From contig NZ_CP009282.1 of NCBI RefSeq assembly GCF_000758605.1, forward strand, positions 1,550,001 through 1,614,000: 64,000 nucleotides of DNA, written 5' to 3'. Source of the stretch: Paenibacillus sp. FSL R5-0912 (lineage in GTDB: Bacteria; Bacillota; Bacilli; Paenibacillales; Paenibacillaceae). This document shows positions 10,799-18,931 of the stretch, piece after piece; position 1 is the stretch's first letter; every line of letters starts with the position of its first letter. The notes under the pieces are model-generated. The model saw nothing but the letters and a program-made list of their open reading frames with translations. It was not told the origin of the DNA and searched no databases. The position numbers were made by a program, and so were the translations under genes.

Positions 10799-11341
10799 GT
10801 GGAAGAGACGGAGTGGATTACTGCTGTGCTCGGCGGAGAGCATCAGGCCTTTGGGCACCTGGTGACGCGTTATCAGGGCATGGTATATAGTGTATGCATC
10901 AAAATCACTGGAGAAGCCGAGTCGGCCAAGGATATGGCCCAGGAAGTCTTCATCAAAGCCTATAAGGCTCTCCCCTCCTTCAGAGGACAGTCCTCCTTCT
11001 CCACTTGGCTGTACCGTATTGCTTACCGGACCTGTCTGGACTGGAAACGGGCCAATGACCGGGAATGGCGGCACCGGAGCACTGCGGACTACACGGAGAA
11101 TGATTGGGTGACTTCGCAAACGCCTGAGCAGATGGCGCTCCGTAAGGAAGCCTCCCAGGAGCTCGGTGAGAATTTGAACAGTCTGACAGAGCCGTACCGG
11201 TCGGTTGTGCAGCTGTACTACTTTCAGCGACACTCGTATCAGGAGATTGCCGATCAGAAAGGGATTTCGGTCAAAACGGTTGAATCGCAGCTGTATCGGG
11301 CCAGACAGATGATGCGCAAAAGCGGGGAGGAATGGCGATGA
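10799..11341 (+). CDS. ECF-type RNA polymerase sigma factor
   Basis: Extracytoplasmic-function sigma-70 factor of 180 residues. Region 2 (residues ~10-80) shows YQGMVYSVCIKITG, DMAQEVFIKAYKAL and FRGQSSFSTWLYRIAYRTCLDW; region 4 (~120-175) shows the helix-turn-helix YQEIADQKGISVKTVESQLYRAR. The start is GTG 10799 behind GAAGGAGGGGAG. It overlaps the next gene, which encodes a zinc-finger anti-sigma factor, so the pair forms a standard sigma/anti-sigma unit for envelope stress; the following membrane genes may be part of its operon. It resembles SigW/SigV-type factors but I cannot assign a specific orthologue. Confidence 0.93.
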   Translation: MEETEWITAVLGGEHQAFGHLVTRYQGMVYSVCIKITGEAESAKDMAQEVFIKAYKALPSFRGQSSFSTWLYRIAYRTCLDWKRANDREWRHRSTADYTENDWVTSQTPEQMALRKEASQELGENLNSLTEPYRSVVQLYYFQRHSYQEIADQKGISVKTVESQLYRARQMMRKSGEEWR

Positions 11342-11802
11342 ATTGTGCAACAGTAAAAGAATGGATGCCGCATTATATCGATGGCCAGCTGCCGCCTGAG
11401 GCGCAGCAGACAATCCGCCTGCATGCCGAGTCCTGTCCCGACTGCGCGCAGTGGCTGGAAGAGGCACGCGGTCTCGCAGCGCTGTGGAATGAGATGGAAG
11501 CAGGGCTGGACGGCCTTGGCCAGGAAGCAATGCAGCCTATGAACTTCCCTGATCTTACAGCGGATGTGATGGCTAAGATTGACCGTATGGAGAATGGCCG
11601 CAGGGAACGGGTAATTAAAGCAACAATGTCTAGACGGCGTACCGCCCCGGGAACCTCCTGGATGCATTATGGCGTTGCCGTGGGGCTGACTTTTCTCCTG
11701 CTGCAGTTCGGTGTGTTCGAACACCTTGCCTATGGCATTACCGAAATTAATGGGCAAATGTCCACTTCAGTCAGCGCCTGGTTCGGCCCTCAAGGCAAAT
11801 AA
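11338..11802 (+). CDS. Anti-sigma factor with N-terminal zinc finger
   Basis: Membrane-bound anti-sigma factor of 154 residues, cognate to the ECF factor just upstream. The N-terminal ZAS (zf-HC2) domain carries Cys3 and the HAESCPDC motif (HxxxCxxC) at residues 29-36. A single membrane helix lies near residues 105-125 (GVAVGLTFLLLQFGVF), with a short outside tail. ATG 11338 overlaps the sigma stop codon (ATGA) and has GGGGAGG seven bases upstream; ATG 11332 is in frame but too close to the ribosome site. By family, it would hold the sigma factor inactive at the membrane until regulated proteolysis or a conformational signal releases it. Confidence 0.9.
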   Translation: MNCATVKEWMPHYIDGQLPPEAQQTIRLHAESCPDCAQWLEEARGLAALWNEMEAGLDGLGQEAMQPMNFPDLTADVMAKIDRMENGRRERVIKATMSRRRTAPGTSWMHYGVAVGLTFLLLQFGVFEHLAYGITEINGQMSTSVSAWFGPQGK

Positions 11803-11926
11803 TCCAACAATCCGCAGGGGCTATTCCGGCTAATTCATACTAAAACCTGCGTACGATAGAAGCAGCTCTGCTGCAAGAAGATTTCGAAGAAGCGGATGTT
11901 CCGCAAAACTTTTAGGAGGGTATTAT

Positions 11927-12424
11927 ATGATTAAGAAAAGACGCTGGCTCACCTTTCTCCTGGCGATGGTTCCGGGACTGGGCCATATGTATTTAGGCTT
12001 CAAAAAGCTGGGTCTTGAGTATATGCTTGGAGCATCGCTGTGTATTATGTTCATTCCGTCGATGCCCACCGTATTTCCGTTCGCGCTGGCAGCACTCTGG
12101 TTCTATCAGCTATTCGATGCGCTGCAAAAAGCGGCCTGGATGAAGCTCTCTGCGGCTGAGCATGAGCGGATGATGTTCCATCCGGACAGCTTCGGGGCAC
12201 CTTGGACTATGGGGATGCCGGCACCTCCGGTGTATCCGCATGATGATGTTAATCCGGTATGGGTAGGCATAGGCTGTGTAATAGCGGGTATTATGCTAAT
12301 GCTCATTACGGCATTCCCAACCCTCTGGAGAATACTCAATGACATGAACATCGGGGCGATCCTGCTGTCTCTTGCCTTGATCGGATATGGACTGAGAATG
12401 CTGAAGAACAATTCTAAAGTATAG
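11927..12424 (+). CDS. Small multi-pass membrane protein in sigma operon
   Basis: Protein of 165 residues with a basic start (MIKKRRW) and about four hydrophobic segments: two near residues 8-60 (FLLAMVPGLGHMYLGF, then ASLCIMFIPSMPTVFPFALAALWFYQLFDAL) and two at the C-terminus. The PGLGHMYLG pattern resembles the TM2/PGPGxxY-type helical hairpin found in small bacterial membrane proteins. AGGAGGG lies six to seven bases before ATG 11927. It sits 124 bases after the anti-sigma gene and 20 bases before the DUF4097 gene on the same strand, so it probably takes part in the same envelope response. No enzymatic function can be assigned. Confidence 0.8.
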   Translation: MIKKRRWLTFLLAMVPGLGHMYLGFKKLGLEYMLGASLCIMFIPSMPTVFPFALAALWFYQLFDALQKAAWMKLSAAEHERMMFHPDSFGAPWTMGMPAPPVYPHDDVNPVWVGIGCVIAGIMLMLITAFPTLWRILNDMNIGAILLSLALIGYGLRMLKNNSKV

Positions 12425-12443
12425 TGAAATGGGGAAATGAACC

Positions 12444-13532
12444 ATGGGGAGATGGAAAATCGGCAGCTTTACCGCCGCGATAGGCTGCATTGTGATTGGG
12501 GTCATTGTAGTACTCGCCCAGTACGATGTAATCACTTACGAGGCGCTGGGCTATATCTGGCCGGCATTGCTTATTCTGTTCGGGCTGGAGATGCTGCTTA
12601 GGCTCTTCATTAAATCGGATGTCAAGAGCCGCGTGAGCGGCTGGGCGATTGTACTCATTATCGTGCTTGTCGCTGCAAGCGGGGCACAGACGGTACTGGC
12701 CGGCGGTTCGTTGAGCAGTATCTTGGGCAATACAACGCTTGTCCCGGTAAGCGGGACGGTAGAAGTGAATCAGGAAATTAAGAATGTGCGGATTGAATTG
12801 CCTGACGGCAAGGTTAAGATTGAAGGCGTGCAAGGAAACACCCTTGAGTATGAAGGAAAGCTGGAGCTGCCGGGCAATACGGACAGTGAAGCAGCAAGCG
12901 CACTGGAGCGTAAATGGAAAGTGACGACCGAAGGGGACACGATTGTCATGGAGCTGGAAGGAGATTCCGGCTGGCTCGCGAACATTCAATTCGGGATCAA
13001 TGTCAAAGCTCCTTACCTGAATGTCAGCATTCCGCAGAATTTAGCCGCCCAGGTAGAGACCAGCGACGGATCCATCGAAGCTGCCGGTCTGACGGCAGGC
13101 ATTGATGTGGACACCAGCAACGGGACAATGGATATCCATGATATTACCGGAGGCGTGGAGGCTCACACCAGCAATGGTACAGTAACCGTGCAGAATATAC
13201 AGGGTAAAGTGGAGCTGGTCAGCTCGAACGGGGCGATCACACTGGGCAATATCGACGGCTCCTTATCTGCCAAGAGCAGCAACGGCAAGATTACGGTCAA
13301 TTCTGCGGTGACAGGCAACTGGGAGCTGAAATCCAGCAATGGCAAGGTTGTGGTGGGCCTGCCGGCTGTTACGGATGCGACAATTCATGCGGATACGAGC
13401 AATGGCTCGCTTAAAGGGAATGTTACCTGGGACGGCGATGATGACAATGGAACAGCTGTGCTTGGAAGCGGAACCCATGAGGTTACTTTGTCCACCAGTA
13501 ATGGTTCTGTGACGGTGGACACCGCAGAGTAA
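12444..13532 (+). CDS. Membrane-anchored DUF4097 beta-helix protein (LiaF-like N-terminus)
   Basis: Protein of 362 residues. The first ~95 residues form three or four membrane helices with the IWPALLILFGLEMLLR pattern seen in LiaF-like/DUF5668 proteins. The remainder is a DUF4097-type right-handed beta-helix built of short repeats, each turn ending in SNG or SDG: TSDGSIEA, TSNGTMDI, TSNGTVTV, SSNGAITL, SSNGKITV, SSNGKVVV, TSNGSLKG, TSNGSVTV. Such domains occur in cell-envelope stress modules, where they probably face the cytoplasm or wall and make protein contacts. It is the last gene of the sigma/anti-sigma cluster, closed by a strong terminator. The start at ATG 12444 has a GGGG-containing site upstream. 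Confidence 0.85.
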   Translation: MGRWKIGSFTAAIGCIVIGVIVVLAQYDVITYEALGYIWPALLILFGLEMLLRLFIKSDVKSRVSGWAIVLIIVLVAASGAQTVLAGGSLSSILGNTTLVPVSGTVEVNQEIKNVRIELPDGKVKIEGVQGNTLEYEGKLELPGNTDSEAASALERKWKVTTEGDTIVMELEGDSGWLANIQFGINVKAPYLNVSIPQNLAAQVETSDGSIEAAGLTAGIDVDTSNGTMDIHDITGGVEAHTSNGTVTVQNIQGKVELVSSNGAITLGNIDGSLSAKSSNGKITVNSAVTGNWELKSSNGKVVVGLPAVTDATIHADTSNGSLKGNVTWDGDDDNGTAVLGSGTHEVTLSTSNGSVTVDTAE

Positions 13533-13539
13533 ATTGCAC

Positions 13540-13585
13540 AAAGAGCTGTTTACCGGATAATTGCCGGTGAACAGCTCTTTTTATG
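13540..13585. terminator. Terminator between DUF4097 gene and aldo/keto reductase
   Basis: Stem AAAGAGCTGTTTACCGG/CCGGTGAACAGCTCTTT with a short loop and a T tract. It lies between convergent genes. Confidence 0.88.
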
Positions 13586-13634
13586 CCCTGCTATAGAATA
13601 GAATAGGAGTCAGATCTGGCTTCTTAAACCCTGC

Positions 13635-14615
13635 TTACCAAGCATAAGCCTTCGGAGCAGCACCGCCAGGTCCCGGGAAAATCTCGTCCAGACGTTTCAG
13701 CACGGACTCGTCCAGGGTGATCTCCAAGCTGCGCAGCGCGCTTTCGAATTGTTCCAGCGTACGCGGTCCTATAATCGGAGCCGTCACCGCAGGATTGGCC
13801 AGGAGCCAGGCCAATGCGAGATTATCCTGCGGTTCGCCCAGCTCCAGACTCAGCTCCGCAAAGGCTTCCAGCTGGCTCTTATGCTGCTCTACACGTTCTG
13901 AATTGCCCCCGCTGCGGCTGCCTTCGATCTTCTTCAAGGCATTGCGGCCGAGGAGTCCCCCGTCAAGCGGGCTCCACGGGATAATTCCAAGACCGAGATG
14001 CTGGGCCGCAGGCAGGACCTCCAGCTCCGGCAGACGGCAGGTGAGGCTGTATTTATGCTGCTCCGATACCAGTCCCAGGAACCCGCGGGCCTTCGCTTCC
14101 TGCTGGGCTACGGCAATATCCCAGCCGGCAAAGTTACTGGAGCCGACATAACCGATCTTGCCCTGGCTGACAGCAAGCTCAAAGGCGCCCCACAGCTCAT
14201 CCCACGACACGTTGCGGTCGATATGGTGCATCTGGTAGAGTTCAACATGATCGGTCTGCAGACGCTGCAGAGAGGCTTCCAGGTGCCTGCGGATAATATA
14301 AGAGGAGAGGCCGGCCTCATCGTTTGGACCATCCAGCTTGTCACTCATGGCGCCATAGACCTTAGTGGCGAGAACGACCTTTTCACGGCGTCCGCCGCCC
14401 TGCTTGAACCAACGCCCGATAATGGTCTCGGTCAGGCCTGAATTTTCTCCCCAACCATACACGTTAGCGGTATCAAAAAAGTTGACTCCGGCGTCCAGCG
14501 CAGCATCCATGATGCGGAAGGCCTCTTTCTCATCGGTAATCGGCCCGAAATTCATCGTTCCCAGACAGAGGCGGCTAACCTTCATACCGGACTTGCCAAG
14601 CTTAGTATATTGCAC
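13635..14615 (-). CDS. Aldo/keto reductase
   Basis: NAD(P)H-dependent oxidoreductase of the AKR superfamily, 326 residues, cytoplasmic. The catalytic tetrad is visible: D48 and Y53 (FFDTANVYGWGENS), K85 (LATKVYG) and H130 (LYQMHHID). It ends with the C-terminal cofactor segment IIGPRTLEQFESAL. The pattern matches the AKR11/YqkF-like group that reduces aldehydes and ketones; the natural substrate is unknown. The start is GTG 14615 behind GAGGGAG on the minus strand. It is divergent from leuB across 240 bases that contain a long inverted repeat likely to be its operator. Confidence 0.93.
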   Translation of the reverse strand: MQYTKLGKSGMKVSRLCLGTMNFGPITDEKEAFRIMDAALDAGVNFFDTANVYGWGENSGLTETIIGRWFKQGGGRREKVVLATKVYGAMSDKLDGPNDEAGLSSYIIRRHLEASLQRLQTDHVELYQMHHIDRNVSWDELWGAFELAVSQGKIGYVGSSNFAGWDIAVAQQEAKARGFLGLVSEQHKYSLTCRLPELEVLPAAQHLGLGIIPWSPLDGGLLGRNALKKIEGSRSGGNSERVEQHKSQLEAFAELSLELGEPQDNLALAWLLANPAVTAPIIGPRTLEQFESALRSLEITLDESVLKRLDEIFPGPGGAAPKAYAW

Positions 14616-14649
14616 CTTAGTATCACTCCCTCATTAAGATGGATGAACG

Positions 14650-14685
14650 GTTATTTACAACATTTGCATACTAATTGTAAACAAC
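14650..14685. promoter_or_regulatory. 11-bp inverted repeat upstream of aldo/keto reductase
   Basis: Arms GTTATTTACAA (14650-14660) and TTGTAAACAAC (14675-14685) match at 10 of 11 positions with a 14-base gap. It starts 35 bases upstream of the reductase GTG, where a repressor would overlap the promoter. The regulator is not identified. Confidence 0.5.
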
Positions 14686-14771
14686 TTCAGATTTAAGAGC
14701 AAACTGTGCAGATTAAGTCAGTGCTTCCTCCTTTATAGGGAAAAACTATCAGTTCAATAGAATCTATATCT

Positions 14772-14800
14772 TTGTCCTTTGTCTGTTGTTATGATACAAC
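14772..14800 (+). promoter_or_regulatory. Candidate sigma-A promoter of leuB
   Basis: TTGTCC (14772-14777), a 17-base spacer, and TACAAC (14795-14800), each 4 of 6 matches. It lies 56 bases before the leuB start. No T-box specifier stem or terminator was seen. Confidence 0.35.
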
Positions 14801-14855
14801 AATATACAGAAGAACTATGTCTGCGAGCAGCAGGACTACCTAAGGAGTGACAGGA

Positions 14856-15938
14856 ATGAGCGAGGTTAAGAAAATCGCCGTAATTGCCGGGGACGGTATC
14901 GGACCTGAAGTTGTGGCAGAAGCGGAAAAAGTATTGAAAAGAACGGAAGAAGTGTTTGGCTTTGCTTTTGAAACGGAGCACGCCCTCTTCGGCGGAATTG
15001 CCATTGACGAGCGGGGAACACCGCTGCCGGAGGATACGCTGGAAATCTGCCGCAGTGCAGATGCCGTACTCCTGGGAGCCGTTGGCGGACCAAAGTGGGA
15101 TAACAACCCGAAGGAGCTGCGCCCGGAAACGGGACTGCTGGGTATCCGCAAAGCACTGGGTCTGTTCTCCAATCTGCGTCCTGCAGTTGTCTTCGACTGC
15201 CTGAAGGATGCTTCAACGCTGAAACCGGAAGTACTGGAAGGCACGGACCTGATGGTGGTGCGTGAGCTGACAGGCGGTATTTATTTCGGTGAGAAGCTGC
15301 GCCGTCAGGGTGAACACGGGGAAGAAGCTGTTGATACCTGCGTGTACAACGTAACGGAAGTAGAGCGCATTGTACGCCAGGCGTTCGAGATTGCCGGCAA
15401 ACGCCGGAATAAGCTGGCCAGTGTCGATAAAGCCAATGTGCTGGAGACCTCGCGCCTCTGGCGTGAGGTAGTAAACAGACTGGCACCGGAATATCCGCAG
15501 GTAGAGCTGGAGCATGTGCTGGTGGATAACTGTGCAATGCAGCTGCTGCGCCGCCCTTCGAGCTTCGATGTTATCGTTACTGAGAACATGTTCGGAGATA
15601 TTCTGAGTGATGAAGCAGCGATGCTGACCGGTTCCATCGGTATGCTGGCTTCCGCTTCACTGGGAGAAGGCAGCTACGGTCTCTATGAGCCGGTACACGG
15701 CTCTGCGCCTGATATTGCCGGCCAGGGGCTCGCGAATCCGATCGCGACGATTCTGTCGCTTGCGCTGATGTTCCGCATGACCTTCGGCTACGAAGAGGCA
15801 GCGGCTGCCATAGAAGCAGCTGTCGCTGAAGTGCTCGATGCCGGTCACCGGACCAGCGATATCGCGGTAGACAAGAGCAAGGCAATCAGTACTACTGAGA
15901 TGGGCGATCTGATTGTTGCTGCTATCCGCAGAGCCTAG
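14856..15938 (+). CDS. leuB: 3-isopropylmalate dehydrogenase
   Basis: NAD-dependent oxidative decarboxylation of 3-isopropylmalate, third step of leucine synthesis. The 360-residue protein shows the family N-terminus [17 protein letters not shown], the substrate loop [21 protein letters not shown], the [11 protein letters not shown] signature, DNCAMQL with the metal aspartate, and the [14 protein letters not shown] motif near the nucleotide site. I choose ATG 14856 because AAGGAG (14842-14847) is exactly 8 bases upstream; the in-frame GTG 14847 overlaps that site. It is separated from leuA by about 12 kb of unrelated genes, so it has its own promoter. Confidence 0.96.
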   Translation: MSEVKKIAVIAGDGIGPEVVAEAEKVLKRTEEVFGFAFETEHALFGGIAIDERGTPLPEDTLEICRSADAVLLGAVGGPKWDNNPKELRPETGLLGIRKALGLFSNLRPAVVFDCLKDASTLKPEVLEGTDLMVVRELTGGIYFGEKLRRQGEHGEEAVDTCVYNVTEVERIVRQAFEIAGKRRNKLASVDKANVLETSRLWREVVNRLAPEYPQVELEHVLVDNCAMQLLRRPSSFDVIVTENMFGDILSDEAAMLTGSIGMLASASLGEGSYGLYEPVHGSAPDIAGQGLANPIATILSLALMFRMTFGYEEAAAAIEAAVAEVLDAGHRTSDIAVDKSKAISTTEMGDLIVAAIRRA

Positions 15939-16000
15939 TTCTACCACATATGCCCTCCTTTGACGCAGTAAGAAGAAAAACTTCACAAAATGTTGCTTAT

Positions 16001-16015
16001 TTATAATAATTATAA
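16001..16015. promoter_or_regulatory. Perfect PerR box upstream of the peroxiredoxin gene
   Basis: TTATAATAATTATAA matches the Bacillus PerR consensus TTATAATNATTATAA at every position and is a 7-1-7 palindrome. It lies 162 bases upstream of the peroxiredoxin start, just before a TTGACT hexamer. PerR is the peroxide-sensing Fur-family repressor known to control ahpC-type genes. Confidence 0.85.
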
Positions 16016-16034
16016 AAAAGTAATCAATGTAATA

Positions 16035-16063
16035 TTGACTTTGATTTTGTACGATGATAACAT
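16035..16063 (+). promoter_or_regulatory. Candidate promoter of the peroxiredoxin gene
   Basis: TTGACT (16035-16040), a 17-base spacer, TAACAT (16058-16063). The PerR box lies 20 bases upstream of this -35, so a promoter overlapping the box itself is also possible. Confidence 0.45.
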
Positions 16064-16176
16064 TTGTTCTGTAGAAGCAACAATGTAACCATCCCATCAA
16101 AATCAAGAAAAGCATATTGCACCGGCTAACGGCACCGTAGTTGTTTTTCTTACATAATCAAAGGAGGATTTAAGCA

Positions 16177-16716
16177 ATGGCAGAACGTTTGGTAGGTAAA
16201 CCAGCCCCTGATTTCTTCATGGAGACAGTAACGGGCGACGGTAAGGATTTCGGTAAGGTTAGCTTGTCCGACTATCGCGGCAAATGGCTTGTATTCTTCT
16301 TTTATCCGCTTGATTTCACATTTGTATGTCCGACCGAAATTACAGCACTGAGTGATGCTGCGGCTGATTTCGCAGAACTCGATACAGAAATTCTTGGGGT
16401 GAGCATCGACTCCATCCACAGCCACAAAGCCTGGTTGACAACCCCTAAGGATATGAATGGCCTTGGTCCGGTTAACTTCCCGCTGGCGTCTGATATCACG
16501 AAGAAGGTTGCCAGCGATTATGGCGTCCTGATCGAAGAAGAAGGTATCGCACTCCGCGGATTGTTCATTATCGATCCTGATGGCGAACTGAAATATCAAG
16601 TGGTTAACCACAATGATGTAGGCCGCAGTGTAGAAGAAACTCTGCGTGTTCTGCAGGCTCTGCAATCCGGCGGGCTATGCGCTATGAACTGGAAACCAGG
16701 CGACAAGAATCTGTAA
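16177..16716 (+). CDS. Typical 2-Cys peroxiredoxin (AhpC/Prx type)
   Basis: Thiol peroxidase that reduces hydrogen and organic peroxides in the cytoplasm. The 179-residue protein has the peroxidatic Cys51 in FYPLDFTFVCPTEI, the conserved catalytic Thr48 and a resolving Cys168 near the C-terminus (SGGLCAMNW), the layout of typical dimeric 2-Cys peroxiredoxins. AAAGGAGG precedes ATG 16177. It stands alone between leuB and a terminator; no ahpF is adjacent, so the electron donor (thioredoxin or AhpF) must be elsewhere. The perfect PerR box upstream predicts derepression by peroxide. It could be labelled ahpC, but I leave the symbol open because the reductase partner is unseen. Confidence 0.94.
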   Translation: MAERLVGKPAPDFFMETVTGDGKDFGKVSLSDYRGKWLVFFFYPLDFTFVCPTEITALSDAAADFAELDTEILGVSIDSIHSHKAWLTTPKDMNGLGPVNFPLASDITKKVASDYGVLIEEEGIALRGLFIIDPDGELKYQVVNHNDVGRSVEETLRVLQALQSGGLCAMNWKPGDKNL

Positions 16717-16756
16717 GCTGCCGGTCCTCATAGCTGCGATCTTTGATATACGAAGA

Positions 16757-16798
16757 GAACCTCCTTGCGGGAGTATTTCCCGGCAAGGGGGTTTTTTG
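16757..16798 (+). terminator. Terminator after peroxiredoxin gene
   Basis: GAACCTCCTTGC..GGG, loop, CCC..GGCAAGGGGGTT followed by TTTTTT. Confidence 0.85.
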
Positions 16799-16943
16799 CA
16801 CCAAACGGCCCATCCTTACCGGACAAGCCGTTTGAAAATGGGCGTTAAGGTTAATATATAGCTTCAAGGAGAGGAATCTCTCCTGCCATTGTGTAATATA
16901 ATAATAGGAATTCAACGGAAAAAATCAAGGAGGGTGAACAAAA

Positions 16944-17351
16944 ATGAGCTTTTGCTGTGGAGCGAGTATGGTTGGAACTAAGGGGACCCTAAAGCATTAT
17001 CGCACGCAAGTCCATAATGTTCCCCTGCTTTTTTGTCCGGTATGCCACCGGGTAGAGGTACATTATAAAGTCGAAAATGAATATGAAATCCTGGCAGAAT
17101 ATGCCCATGGCGACGGAGTTACGGATGTTGATTTCCAGGATTATGTAATGGAAGATGAGGAAGCGATCTTCGAGAATGTGATAAATATGGAGAGCGAGGA
17201 TCCGCTCGCTATTGTGCGCAGCCAAATCGACATGTCGCTTGACCTGCTGGCCGTAGCCAAACAAATTGGCGATACCAAATGGGAACGTGAACTGAAAAAG
17301 CGTCTGGCGGTTATGAGTCAGCGGCGTCACCGGCTGCAGCAGAAAGCCTGA
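16944..17351 (+). CDS. Uncharacterised zinc-ribbon-like protein
   Basis: Protein of 135 residues with no recognised enzymatic domain. Its N-terminal third has paired cysteines (C4-C5, and CPVCH at about residues 31-35), the arrangement of a small YgiT-like zinc ribbon. The middle is acidic (VDFQDYVMEDEEAIFENV) and the C-terminus is a long basic helix ending KKRLAVMSQRRHRLQQKA. AAGGAGGG lies 10 bases before ATG 16944. It is monocistronic, with terminators on both sides. Regulatory or chaperone-like roles are possible, but nothing visible decides this. Confidence 0.8.
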   Translation: MSFCCGASMVGTKGTLKHYRTQVHNVPLLFCPVCHRVEVHYKVENEYEILAEYAHGDGVTDVDFQDYVMEDEEAIFENVINMESEDPLAIVRSQIDMSLDLLAVAKQIGDTKWERELKKRLAVMSQRRHRLQQKA

Positions 17352-17383
17352 ATACCAAGCTTAATGCTTCCACGGAATGTCAT

Positions 17384-17422
17384 AAAAGAGGAGAGTCTTC
17401 GCGAAATGCGGAGGCTCTTTTC
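17384..17422 (+). terminator. Terminator after zinc-ribbon gene
   Basis: AAAAGAG-(GAGA)-GTCTTCGC, GAAA loop, GCGGAGGCTCTTTT with a short T run. Confidence 0.75.
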
Positions 17423-17543
17423 ATTGTATTTGCAGGAAACGAAATATTCTAACGATATTTAATGTGTCTTAAGAATCATTTTAAGAATATTTTTATCATT
17501 CGACAGTTTCTCCGGTTGCGTTGTCTTCTTCTCTTGGATATGA

Positions 17544-17572
17544 TTGGAATATAGTTGAAACGGTTGGATAAT
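17544..17572 (+). promoter_or_regulatory. Candidate promoter of the sensor kinase
   Basis: TTGGAA (17544-17549), 17-base spacer, GATAAT (17567-17572). The remainder of the 331-base gap between 17351 and 17683 is AT-rich with no gene visible. A sigma-H type promoter, common for sporulation kinases, was not recognised. Confidence 0.35.
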
Positions 17573-17682
17573 ATAATACGATTTCCGAATGTTCTGGCGG
17601 CTTCGTCATATACTCATATACATAGTAATTTGATGTCGCTTAAGCGTCTCGTCAATTGCAGTAAAAGGGGGAACTTCGTATC

Positions 17683-18786
17683 GTGATAAGCCAATATCAG
17701 GAAAGCTTGCTTTTACCGGCAAGAACGTTTCAATCTGGACCGATGGATACTACATATGAGGATGTTCTGGAGCATATCGACAGCGGAATTATGCTTTTTG
17801 ATGAAGAGGGAGTTCTGACGTTCGTAAATAAGCAGATGTACGGTATACTGGAGCTTAACCGCCATTCTCTACTCGGCTGCACTCTGAACCATCTGTTAGC
17901 CCATATTCAATTAAGCCGTTTTAAGAAGAAACAGGTATTGCGGAGCTACCGTGAAATGGTGGTCAAAGGTAAGCCAAGCTATGAATTTGTAGATGAATAT
18001 GGCCGGTACTGGCGCGCTTCTCTCTGCAGTGGAGAGCAGATGAAGGGCTGCTACCTGTTCACGCTTAAAGAGATCTCAGACTTTAAGCTGATTGAACAGA
18101 CAGCATACCAGAACGACAGTCTGGCGATGCTCGGCAGATTATCGGCTTCAATTGCCCATGAGATCCGCAACCCGCTGACTGCGATCCGGGGTTTTATTCA
18201 ATTGCTGCATCCCCATCTTCACCTGCTCGGCAAGGAGGAGTATGCGAAGATTATATTGGCTGAGATTGATCGTGCCAATGACATTATTCATGAATTTCTG
18301 ACTTCCTCCAAGCCATCGGTACCACAGGTCAGTATGATTCCTGTCTCGGCGCTGCTTAAGGAAGTTGTTCTGCTTACAGAGAGTGAAGCGCTGATGAAGG
18401 GCTGCCAGATTAATCTGCAGGTGCTTCAGGAAGATCTGTTCATCTCCGGAGACACGAAACAAATGAAGCAGGTCGTCTTAAACATGATTCGAAACGCTAT
18501 GGAAGCGATCTCGGAGAGAGCGGATGATTCCATGGGCAGAATAGAGGTCGGAGCACGCAAAGAAGGAACAGAGGTGCGGATTTTTATCTCTGACAATGGC
18601 AAGGGCATGGATATCTGCACACTGGATAGGCTGTTCAATCCTTTCTTTACCACGAAGGAGAATGGTACGGGATTAGGACTCTCGGTCAGTGACCGTATCA
18701 TCAAGAATCATGGAGGCTGCATCTCTGTCAGCAGCCGGCTGAATGAGGGAACCCGGTTCGTGATTTCGCTTCCACTCATTCATTAA
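17683..18786 (+). CDS. Soluble PAS-domain sensor histidine kinase
   Basis: Two-component sensor kinase of 367 residues without membrane segments, so cytosolic. A PAS domain occupies residues ~22-135 (YEDVLEHIDSGIMLFDEEG). The HisKA dimerisation helix carries phospho-acceptor H159 in ASIAHEIRNPLTAIRGF. The HATPase domain shows the N box (NMIRNAMEAI), G1 (DNGKGMD) and G2 (GTGLGLSV). The layout matches the KinA-E/sporulation-type kinases of Bacillota, which feed a phosphorelay. The start is GTG 17683 with AAAGGGGG upstream. No response regulator adjoins it, in keeping with an orphan phosphorelay kinase, but the specific role is inferred only. Confidence 0.9.
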   Translation: MISQYQESLLLPARTFQSGPMDTTYEDVLEHIDSGIMLFDEEGVLTFVNKQMYGILELNRHSLLGCTLNHLLAHIQLSRFKKKQVLRSYREMVVKGKPSYEFVDEYGRYWRASLCSGEQMKGCYLFTLKEISDFKLIEQTAYQNDSLAMLGRLSASIAHEIRNPLTAIRGFIQLLHPHLHLLGKEEYAKIILAEIDRANDIIHEFLTSSKPSVPQVSMIPVSALLKEVVLLTESEALMKGCQINLQVLQEDLFISGDTKQMKQVVLNMIRNAMEAISERADDSMGRIEVGARKEGTEVRIFISDNGKGMDICTLDRLFNPFFTTKENGTGLGLSVSDRIIKNHGGCISVSSRLNEGTRFVISLPLIH

Positions 18787-18838
18787 TCTCACAATAGACT
18801 CGGTATTTTCAGGCTTCCGGGTTATAATCAATATATTA

Positions 18839-18884
18839 AGGGCTGATTCCTGCAGTGCACGGTCATGTGCGGGAGATCGGCCCT
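18839..18884 (+). promoter_or_regulatory. Hairpin-forming element upstream of pepA
   Basis: Inverted repeat AGGGCTGAT/ATCGGCCCT with inner pairing CCTGCA/TGTGCGGG and no T tract. It sits 48 bases before the pepA start; it may be leader RNA structure or the weak end of the kinase transcript. Confidence 0.35.
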
Positions 18885-18931
18885 GTCTGCGTTATTTGGA
18901 ATAATACAGTGAGTCAGTGGAGGGGTGCAGC

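Noticed and set aside
14616..14855. T-box riboswitch before leuB
   Set aside because: No T-box sequence, specifier stem or leader terminator found in 240 bases.
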